The notes beneath the pieces were generated by a model. The model made no database searches. It saw only the letters and a program-made list of their open reading frames with translations, and was not told the DNA's origin. Shown here in pieces: positions 6,299-11,658 of a stretch of 11,658 bases of DNA. The DNA is taken from the NCBI GenBank assembly GCA_002352425.1, contig DEIK01000050.1:7159-18816 (forward strand), in the 5' to 3' direction. The stretch is from Rhodobacteraceae bacterium UBA2776. Its GTDB lineage: Bacteria; Pseudomonadota; Alphaproteobacteria; Rhodobacterales; Rhodobacteraceae. The translations under genes were made by a program, and so were the position numbers. Each line of letters opens with the position of its first letter. Within the stretch, counting starts at the first letter, position 1.

Positions 6299-6325
6299 GC
6301 CCATATCGGCAAGCCCGATAAGGGC
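6299..6325 (-). other. Hairpin between paralogues 1 and 2
   Basis: GCCC and TATCGG arms (6299-6309, separated by one unpaired A) pair with CCGATA and GGGC (6315-6325) around the 5-base loop CAAGC. This gives 10 base pairs with one A-A mismatch. No T-run follows on either strand, so it is not a standard intrinsic terminator; it may protect or separate the transcripts of the two flanking minus-strand genes. Confidence 0.45.
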
Positions 6326-6356
6326 ACTCGCAATATGTTGAAGCACTGTTAAGTCC

Positions 6357-6770
6357 TTATTTGGTTCGTTTACAGGTCCCAGTCCCATTATACTGGTTGT
6401 CCCAGCCCGCAGGAAATCCTGTTATCGTGAACTTGTGGTTCCCACGAAGATAGGTTGCTCTGTAATCAATTCTTGGCAAGGTTTCACCGTCCCCGGCTAT
6501 GACTGAATCTACAGACCATTTGAATGTATAGCGCTTTGAATTGATGACCACGACCTTGCCCAATATCGGCTTGTCATAGTGGTGTTTGATCAACGCATCA
6601 TAAACAACGACGACGTTTTCTTCTTCACTGATTGAAAAAATTGTAACCGGTTGTATGCCACCGAAACGACCGTTCGAGCGCACCTTGCACTCGTAAACCT
6701 CCGCCATTGCGCTGGTTGCGCACAACACAACCCCTAAGGTTGCAGCTACGACTGTTGCTTTGAAATTCAT
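6357..6770 (-). CDS. Small secreted two-cysteine protein (paralogue 1 of 3)
   Basis: 137 residues, no recognised family. Residues 1-23 form a Sec signal peptide (cleavage expected after SAMA), leaving mature EVYECKV. Mature Cys28 and Cys133 are 105 residues apart, matching the spacing in both downstream paralogues; Cys17 is in the signal peptide. Landmarks are YEC, DALIKHHYDKPILGKVVV (58-75), NSKR (77-80), FKW (83-85), DYRATYLRG (102-110), FPAGW (119-123) and GTGTC (129-133). The ATG at 6770 has AAGGG about 8 bases upstream and begins the signal peptide. The frame stays open upstream to 6989, but that extension is an Arg-rich translation of antisense-frame soxG DNA and is rejected. A line of this gene (6601-6660) is 37% GC, far below the operon upstream. 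It starts 61 bases after soxG ends, so it could be read with it or from a weak local promoter. Confidence 0.78.
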   Translation of the reverse strand: MNFKATVVAATLGVVLCATSAMAEVYECKVRSNGRFGGIQPVTIFSISEEENVVVVYDALIKHHYDKPILGKVVVINSKRYTFKWSVDSVIAGDGETLPRIDYRATYLRGNHKFTITGFPAGWDNQYNGTGTCKRTK

Positions 6771-6831
6771 CCAAACACCCTTTTTTACCCGCCACAATCT
6801 TTGCACAACCATAGATGGGAGGAAAGGCGAT

Positions 6832-7392
6832 TCAGTAAGCGTCGACCTCGCCGCCCGGCGCGGCCGCGTTTGCCAGCAGGTCAAACACATAGGTTGCCAC
6901 GCTGCGAAATGCGACAATGGTGATCTCGTCCTTGCCGGACAGCCAAAATGCCGCCGGAACCTGCGCCATGCGCGAGCGCCGGATTTCACCCTTTTTCAAC
7001 GCTTGCATATCGACCGGTGCCAGTTTGGCCACCACCTCGCGCGCGCCCTTGCCGCTCAAGGTGAACACCACACGGGCGTCCGAAACATTCGCAACCAAGG
7101 AATGTGTTTTGCCAAGGGCTTTGGTCAATTTTGCCGCCGTTGCGGTTGCCTGCGCATGGGGCATGATCAACAGCAATTCATCCGGTGACATCCACGCGGC
7201 CCCCGTTTGGCCGTTCAGGTTGATCTTGCGCTGCTTTGGCATCTCCACCCCGACAGCCGCCTTTACCGCCTTGGCCAATTTGGCCATCGACAGATCACCA
7301 CGCAGGGTCAACATGCCTTGCAGCCCCATCTCCTGAACCTCCACGTATCCGTCGGCAGAAACACCCTGTAGGGCACTCACAACATTAGACAT
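6832..7392 (-). CDS. soxG: Sarcosine oxidase gamma subunit
   Basis: 186 residues, a normal size for the gamma subunit of heterotetrameric sarcosine oxidase. This subunit resembles part of the GcvT/YgfZ fold and completes the folate-side assembly of the complex rather than carrying a known active site. Recognisable segments are QEMGLQGMLTLRGDL, GAAWMSPDELLLIMP, VANVSDARVVFTLSGKGAREV and RSRMAQVPAAFWL, in the order expected for SoxG. The ATG at 7392 overlaps the soxA stop by 8 bases (ATGTCTAA) and has GGAG 7 bases upstream, so translation is probably coupled to soxA. A longer in-frame reading back to 7431 lacks a better ribosome site. It is the last clearly sox gene of the operon; no obvious intrinsic terminator follows. 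Confidence 0.92.
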   Translation of the reverse strand: MSNVVSALQGVSADGYVEVQEMGLQGMLTLRGDLSMAKLAKAVKAAVGVEMPKQRKINLNGQTGAAWMSPDELLLIMPHAQATATAAKLTKALGKTHSLVANVSDARVVFTLSGKGAREVVAKLAPVDMQALKKGEIRRSRMAQVPAAFWLSGKDEITIVAFRSVATYVFDLLANAAAPGGEVDAY

Positions 7393-10300
7393 CTTGCTTC
7401 TCCCCTGATTTGTCATAGAACACCGGGTCAACGATTTTGGCGGGGATCAAGGTACCATCCACACGACCAAAGTTGATCACTTCCCCCATCCGGTCCGGCC
7501 CATGCAGCACCAGCCCCATGGCTATGCCACGTTCCAGCGTGGGGGAATGATAGGTCGATGTCACGCGACCCTGCATATTGCGTTGCCCGTTGGCGTTCAT
7601 GCCCTCGGCCAGCGCATAGGCACCATCCGGCAGCACCGATCCATCAACGGTTTCCAAGCCCACCAACTGCCAGCGTTCCGTGCTGGCCATGAAACTGCGC
7701 TGCTGTGCCCGTTTGCCCAAAAAGTCGGTTTTTTTCTTGGAAATCGCCCAGTGCAGGCCCAAATCTTGCGGAATGACTGTGCCGTCGGTTTCATCGCCGA
7801 TCATGATGAACCCCTTCTCGGCCCGCATAATGTGCAGTGCCTCGGTACCATAGGCCATGGCGCCAAATTCAGCCCCCGCCGCATGTAGCGCATCCCAAAA
7901 GGCGCGACCCTGACTGGCTGGCACGGCGACCTCATAACTCAACTCACCCGAGAACGAAATCCGGTAGACCCGCGCGTCAAACCCGCCGATGGTGCCATCA
8001 GCCCAGCCCATAAACGTCAGCGCCTCTTTGCTGACATCCATGCCGCCCATTTTCTCCAATACCTTGCGCGCGTTCGGACCAACAACCGCGACTTGGGCCA
8101 GTTGTTCGGTGACATTGGCGACGTAAACTTTCCAGTCCCACCATTCAGTTTGCAGCCATTCTTCCATCCAGCCATGGATGTTCTCGGCCCCGCCCGATGT
8201 GGTGTGGCACAGGAACGTATCCTCATCAATCCGCGCGACAACACCGTCATCCATCAAGAACCCGTTTTCCGAACACATCAGCCCGTAGCGGCAGCGCCCA
8301 GGTTTCAGGGTGGACATCATGTTGGTGTAAAGCATGTCCAGAAACTTGCCCGCGTCCGGTCCCTTGACGATGATTTTACCCAAGGTCGAGGCGTCCAGCA
8401 AGCCAAGCGCATTGCGGGTGTTGGTGACTTCGCGCGCCACCGCGTCCTCATGGCTTTCAGCGCCACGCGGATAGCAATAGGGGCGGCGCCATTGGCCAAC
8501 AGGCTCCATATAGGCCCCCGCATCTTCGTGCCATGCGTGCAGCGGAGTACGGCGCAGAGGTTGAAAAATTTCCCCGCGTGCTTCGCCCGCAATCGCGCCC
8601 AAAGAAATCGGGGTGTAGGGCGGCCGGAATGTGGTGGTGCCAGTCTGTGGAATTGCTTGATTCAATGCATCAGACAACACGGCCAATCCGTTGATATTAC
8701 TCAGCTTACCCTGATCCGTCGCCATACCCAAAGTTGTATAGCGCTTGGTGTGTTCAACACTTTCGTATCCCTCGCGGGCAGCCAATTGCACGTCCGACAC
8801 CTTGACGTCGTTCTGATAATCCAGCCACATCTTGGCCTTCAACTCAATCGTGGCGTTCTTGGGCATGACCCAAACCGGCGCCATCGCGGCCTCTGTGGTC
8901 GCCGTGGCTTTGGGCGCTTGACTGCGTTTGGGGGTGAATCCAGCCGATTTGGCGGCCGCCTTGCCAGCCAAATGCGCGTCTTTCAACACCTCCGGCGTGT
9001 CCATTGCCCCGGAGGCCGTGCCAGAGGTCACAACAAACCCCTCGCCCGTGTCGCCAAGCGGTGGGCGCTTGGGGTCGGGCGCGAAATGGGCGTGCTCCTC
9101 AATCCAGTTCAACTTGCCACCGCAATGGGACCACAGATGAACCACAGGGGACCAGCCGCCGGACATCGCAACGCAATCACAAGCAATTTCCTCGCGCGCG
9201 CCGCCATCCCCGTCTTGCAGACAGATCGCAACCCCCAAGACACGCTTGCCGCCTTTGACCTTGGCAATGCCGCGGCCTTCGCGCACCGCAATACCGCGTT
9301 CACGGGCTTGATTGGGCAGATCACCGTCCGCATTTGGCCGCGCATCAATGATGGCCGGGACTTTTAGGCCCGCTTTGTGCAGGGTGAGCGCAGTACGATA
9401 GCCATCGTCATTGTTCGTGACCACGACCGTGCGCTCGCCAATGGCGACGCCCCAATTGATCAGGTAATCGCGCACGCCCCCCGCCAGCATCACGCCGGGG
9501 ATGTCATTGCCCGCAAAGGATAATGGGCGCTCAATCGCACCCGTGGCGGTGATGATCTGCTTGGCCCTGATGCGCCACAGGCGGTGGCGCGGGGCGTCCA
9601 TTTCGGGGGCGTGATCGGTGATCCGCTCATAGCCCAGCGCATAGCCGTGATCATAAACCCCAGCCCCCATCGTGCGGGCACGGATTGTGACGTTTGGCAG
9701 CGCCTGGAGCGCGGCCAATGTTTCTGTGACCCATTCGTCAGCAGATTTGCCGCCGATTTGTGCCCCATCCACAGGGGCACGTCCGCCCCAGTTTGCGGTT
9801 TGTTCAAGCAGCAGCACCTTGGCACCGGATTGACCCGCGGCCAAAGCCGATTGCAGACCCGCGATGCCACCGCCGACGATCAAGACGTCGGTGAAGTAGT
9901 AAAAATGCTCATAGCGATCCGCGTCGCGCGCCTTTGGCGCTTGGCCAAGCCCGGCTGATTTGCGGATGATCGGCTCGAACACATGTTTCCACGCCGCGCG
10001 CGGGTACATGAAGGTTTTGTAGTAAAATCCGGCGGGCAGGAAGCGGGCAACATAGTTGTTGATCACACCAACGTCGAAATTCAACGAGGGCCAGTGGTTT
10101 TGGCTTTTGGCGGTTAGCCCGTCGAACAATTCAGTGGTGGTGACGCGTTGGTTTGGCTCAAACCTGTCATCTGCCCCCATGTTGACCAGCGCGTTGGGTT
10201 CTTCGGCCCCCGATGCCACGGCGCCACGGGCACGGTGGTATTTGAACGAGCGGCCCATCAGCATTTGGTCGTTGGCCAGCAAGGCCGAGGCCAGCGTGTC

Positions 10301-10396
10301 GCCAGCATAACCGCCAAGGGATTTGCCGTTGAAGGTGAAGGTCGCGGGGGCGGTTTTGTCGAGGAACCGGCCTGTGTTTGGGATGCGGGTGCTCAT
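7385..10396 (-). CDS. soxA: Sarcosine oxidase alpha subunit
   Basis: 1003 residues, the normal length for the alpha subunit of heterotetrameric sarcosine oxidase, which oxidises sarcosine to glycine, uses tetrahydrofolate as methylene acceptor and releases H2O2. Residues 20-75 form the ferredoxin-like N-terminal domain (GRSFKYHRARG, EEPNALVNMG) without iron-sulfur cysteines, as usual in SoxA. Residues 168-410 form the dinucleotide-binding domain, with VLIVGGGIAGLQSA at 171-184 and ATGAIERPLSFAGNDIPGVM at 284-303; this subunit binds NAD+, while soxB carries the flavins. A Lys/Ala/Thr-rich linker (488-508) precedes the C-terminal GcvT-like folate domain (about 590-995) with RTPLHAWHEDAGA and WRRPYCYPRGAESHEDAV. 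The ATG at 10396 follows GAAAG at 9 bases and matches the usual N-terminus; the frame stays open to 10531 only through soxD DNA. It overlaps soxG by 8 bases. Confidence 0.97.
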   Translation of the reverse strand: MSTRIPNTGRFLDKTAPATFTFNGKSLGGYAGDTLASALLANDQMLMGRSFKYHRARGAVASGAEEPNALVNMGADDRFEPNQRVTTTELFDGLTAKSQNHWPSLNFDVGVINNYVARFLPAGFYYKTFMYPRAAWKHVFEPIIRKSAGLGQAPKARDADRYEHFYYFTDVLIVGGGIAGLQSALAAGQSGAKVLLLEQTANWGGRAPVDGAQIGGKSADEWVTETLAALQALPNVTIRARTMGAGVYDHGYALGYERITDHAPEMDAPRHRLWRIRAKQIITATGAIERPLSFAGNDIPGVMLAGGVRDYLINWGVAIGERTVVVTNNDDGYRTALTLHKAGLKVPAIIDARPNADGDLPNQARERGIAVREGRGIAKVKGGKRVLGVAICLQDGDGGAREEIACDCVAMSGGWSPVVHLWSHCGGKLNWIEEHAHFAPDPKRPPLGDTGEGFVVTSGTASGAMDTPEVLKDAHLAGKAAAKSAGFTPKRSQAPKATATTEAAMAPVWVMPKNATIELKAKMWLDYQNDVKVSDVQLAAREGYESVEHTKRYTTLGMATDQGKLSNINGLAVLSDALNQAIPQTGTTTFRPPYTPISLGAIAGEARGEIFQPLRRTPLHAWHEDAGAYMEPVGQWRRPYCYPRGAESHEDAVAREVTNTRNALGLLDASTLGKIIVKGPDAGKFLDMLYTNMMSTLKPGRCRYGLMCSENGFLMDDGVVARIDEDTFLCHTTSGGAENIHGWMEEWLQTEWWDWKVYVANVTEQLAQVAVVGPNARKVLEKMGGMDVSKEALTFMGWADGTIGGFDARVYRISFSGELSYEVAVPASQGRAFWDALHAAGAEFGAMAYGTEALHIMRAEKGFIMIGDETDGTVIPQDLGLHWAISKKKTDFLGKRAQQRSFMASTERWQLVGLETVDGSVLPDGAYALAEGMNANGQRNMQGRVTSTYHSPTLERGIAMGLVLHGPDRMGEVINFGRVDGTLIPAKIVDPVFYDKSGEKQDV

Positions 10397-10416
10397 TTGG
10401 CGTATCTTTCGCGTGA

Positions 10417-10434
10417 GGAGGTATTGGAGCCTCC
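10417..10434 (-). other. Short hairpin in the soxA leader
   Basis: On the minus strand GGAGG (10434-10430) can pair with CCTCC (10421-10417) around an 8-base loop, 20 bases before the soxA start. GGAGG is itself an ideal ribosome site and CCTCC mimics the 16S rRNA 3' end, so the structure could affect soxA translation relative to soxD. The stem is only 5 bp, so this is tentative. Confidence 0.3.
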
Positions 10435-10453
10435 GGCGGGGATATTTGGGGAA
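10424..10453 (-). repeat. Diverged copy of a 30-base intergenic element (copy 2)
   Basis: Minus-strand sequence in the 70-base soxD-soxA gap matching the plus strand of 1284-1313 at 24 of 30 positions. The core reads AAATATCC, C, CGCCG, then GGCTC. It sits 14 bases after the soxD stop and overlaps the small hairpin at 10417-10434. Confidence 0.45.
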
Positions 10454-10466
10454 CAATGATGGGGCA

Positions 10467-10787
10467 TTAGGTTGCTTGCCAATCGGGGCGTTTTGCTTTG
10501 ATACTGGAGAGCAGGGCTTTGGGCGGTTCAAAGGTTTGGGCGCTATAGGTGCCGAACACTTCGAGGGTCATGGTGCAACGGGCGGCGTGGAACCATTTTC
10601 CACAGCCGTTGACGTGGCGCCAGCGCTCGAAATGCACCCCCTTGGGGTTTTTGCGTTGGAACAGGTAGAACTTTAGCTCGTCATCTGTGGAGCCTGTGGC
10701 GTGGCGCGTCAGATGCGCCTCGCCGCCAGCGTGGAGTTCGGTTTCTTCGGCTTTGACGCCGCAGTAGGGGCATTCGAGGATTAGCAT
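10467..10787 (-). CDS. soxD: Sarcosine oxidase delta subunit
   Basis: 106 residues, close to the usual ~100. The delta subunit is a small zinc-binding structural subunit of the tetrameric enzyme. The zinc ligands expected for the family are visible as Cys6 and Cys9 (LILECPYCG) with His58 and Cys62 (WRHVNGCGKWFHAARC). The central ELKFYLFQRKNPKGVHFERW stretch is strongly diagnostic. The ATG at 10787 has GAGG 7 bases upstream; that ribosome site lies inside the upstream unknown gene, whose TAA overlaps this start by 7 bases (ATGCTAA), so translation is likely coupled to it. A 70-base leader containing a repeat element separates soxD from soxA. Confidence 0.96.
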   Translation of the reverse strand: MLILECPYCGVKAEETELHAGGEAHLTRHATGSTDDELKFYLFQRKNPKGVHFERWRHVNGCGKWFHAARCTMTLEVFGTYSAQTFEPPKALLSSIKAKRPDWQAT

Positions 10788-11515
10788 TGTGAAGCCTCAT
10801 ATTCCAGGGTTGGGAATAAATCACCATATTCGTCTTTTGCTGCTCGATTATACCGATGCAGCAAGGAGAACCCATCTTTTGTATCTCGATCAAGCATTTC
10901 CATAATCCCTCCAAGAAGTTCGGTTAGGAATGCAGCTTCTGCATCAGCAATCATTGCAAATTCACCCTCAAGTTCCGCAGAAAGGCTGGGGATACCCTCC
11001 TGAGAACTTCCAATCACACCTTTTTGAAGTTTTTTGCTCCATTCAATGCGTTCTTCGGAATACGTGTGGAAATTGTTAAGCGATGCCACGACTCTTTTCT
11101 CAAAGACAATCATATCGCCTAACATTTGAGAATCTTTTGTTTTCAGCAAGAAAACCATTTCTTCTGACAAGAAACTTTCAAAGCTTTCATCGTATTTGGG
11201 TGTCCCGCGCACCTTTTGAACAGGTAGCCAGTCACCATGACCAGCCTCATTAGCAGCATCAAATTGGTCATCAATCATTTTTTTCAAAGAGTATGCGGCG
11301 TTCGCATATTGATTTATCTTTATAAGGCCTTGATGGGCATAAAAAGCTTCTTTCTCGCGTTTTTCTAGTTGCCGTGTCGTTTCGTTAGCAACGATTGATT
11401 GCCTTGTTGTAAGCCATGATGCGGCCGTTGAAATCAAACCACCAAGTAACGCAGAAGCAAATGCAACAAATAGTGTTAGCTTTTGATCCGCTGTAAGTTC
11501 TTGAAAAAACTCCAT
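10781..11515 (-). CDS. Unrecognised single-helix membrane protein inserted between soxB and soxD
   Basis: 244 residues; I do not recognise a family. One strong hydrophobic helix lies at about 13-36 (TLFVAFASALLGGLISTAAS), followed by a basic, probably helical or coiled-coil segment (38-57, TTRQLEKREKE). By the positive-inside rule the ~205-residue C-terminal part faces the cytoplasm; it looks mostly alpha-helical and acidic, with no catalytic motif I can name. The ATG at 11515 shares its A with the soxB stop (TGATG), and the terminal TAA lies within the first codons of soxD. Two 60-base lines of the gene count 38% and 42% GC against 63% for a line in soxD, a clear sign of different origin. 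It is not one of the known heterotetrameric sarcosine oxidase subunits. Possibilities are a membrane sensor, a defence-type accessory protein, or a passenger gene with no link to sarcosine; none can be chosen from sequence. Confidence 0.8.
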   Translation of the reverse strand: MEFFQELTADQKLTLFVAFASALLGGLISTAASWLTTRQSIVANETTRQLEKREKEAFYAHQGLIKINQYANAAYSLKKMIDDQFDAANEAGHGDWLPVQKVRGTPKYDESFESFLSEEMVFLLKTKDSQMLGDMIVFEKRVVASLNNFHTYSEERIEWSKKLQKGVIGSSQEGIPSLSAELEGEFAMIADAEAAFLTELLGGIMEMLDRDTKDGFSLLHRYNRAAKDEYGDLFPTLEYEASQC

Positions 11516-11658
11516 CAATGCGCCACCCCCGCCGCAACGCTTTCATCAATGAAGCGCCCCTCGGCGAACCGGTCCAGCCCGAACTCGGCGCTTAGCGGCC
11601 CCGGCGTGCCGTTGGCCACCAGTTCCGCCATTGCCCAGCCAGACCCCGGAATGGATTT
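11515..11658 (-). CDS. soxB: Sarcosine oxidase beta subunit, C-terminal fragment
   Basis: Only the last 47 codons and the TGA are in the window; the 5' part lies beyond the right edge. The visible protein starts KSIPGSGWAMAELVANGTP and continues with LSAEFGLDRFAEGRFIDES, ending AGVAH. This matches the C-terminal tail expected for the beta subunit of heterotetrameric sarcosine oxidase (PGSG, LDRF, G-x-x-IDE, A-x-VAH), which carries FAD, covalent FMN and the sarcosine oxidation site. The identification also rests on position immediately upstream of soxD-A-G. The stop codon overlaps the start of the unknown downstream gene by one base. Confidence 0.9.
   Translation of the reverse strand, partial: KSIPGSGWAMAELVANGTPGPLSAEFGLDRFAEGRFIDESVAAGVAH

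Noticed and set aside
6771..6989. Upstream extension of secreted paralogue 1
   Set aside because: The frame is open, but the extension reads soxG DNA in another frame, is Arg-rich and would bury the signal peptide; the ATG at 6770 has a proper ribosome site.
4584..7392. Functional coupling of sodB to sarcosine oxidase through oxidative stress
   Set aside because: Sarcosine oxidase releases H2O2, not superoxide, and three unrelated secreted-protein genes separate the two; proximity alone does not support a shared role.
8093..9367. 424-codon open frame on the plus strand
   Set aside because: It lies wholly antisense to soxA, has no ribosome site or recognisable domain, and its Arg/His/Gly-rich composition is typical of the antisense frame of GC-rich coding DNA.
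10397..10531. Longer N-terminus for soxA
   Set aside because: It would add 45 residues translated from soxD and leader DNA; known SoxA proteins begin near the ATG at 10396.
10788..11515. Insert between soxB and soxD as an IS element or integrated cassette
   Set aside because: No transposase, integrase, terminal inverted repeats or target duplication beyond ATG can be seen; only the coding gene is present.

Overview
The window looks like chromosomal DNA of an alphaproteobacterium, most likely a Rhodobacteraceae (Roseobacter-group) marine bacterium. This rests on the heterotetrameric sarcosine oxidase operon in the order soxB-D-A-G, an iron-type superoxide dismutase of alphaproteobacterial style, an Atm1-type ABC exporter, and a moderately high GC content. 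The assignment is from gene content and remembered family features, not from a database search. Coding density is very high: no gap between genes exceeds about 130 bases, so there is no long empty stretch. All genes except one (the LOG-family gene at 2637-3191) are on the minus strand.

Layout by position. 1-1211: 5' portion of an Atm1/ABCB-type half-transporter, cut by the window edge inside its Walker A motif. 1340-2521: membrane-anchored protein with two Ig-like segments and a C-terminal LysM domain. 2525-2636: short divergent promoter region. 2637-3191 (+): LOG-family nucleotide phosphoribohydrolase, whose 3' end overlaps the convergent rarD permease gene (3140-4072). 4086-4113: clear intrinsic terminator between rarD and a DUF302 gene (4138-4524). 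4584-5192: sodB. 5288-6770: three small secreted proteins that are diverged paralogues of one another. 6832-11658: sarcosine oxidase operon read right to left: soxB (3' end only), an unrecognised gene, soxD, soxA, soxG.

The sarcosine oxidase subunits form one enzyme complex that oxidatively demethylates sarcosine to glycine, passing the methyl carbon to tetrahydrofolate and producing H2O2. Its cistrons are tightly packed, with overlaps of 1, 7 and 8 bases. The most unusual object is the 244-residue membrane-anchored protein encoded between soxB and soxD. Its DNA is clearly more AT-rich than the operon, and it overlaps both neighbours by a few bases, as if an accessory gene had been fitted exactly into the soxB/soxD junction. 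The second notable object is the cluster of three secreted two-cysteine paralogues of unknown function downstream of soxG. No recognisable transposase, integrase, CRISPR array, tRNA or rRNA is present.
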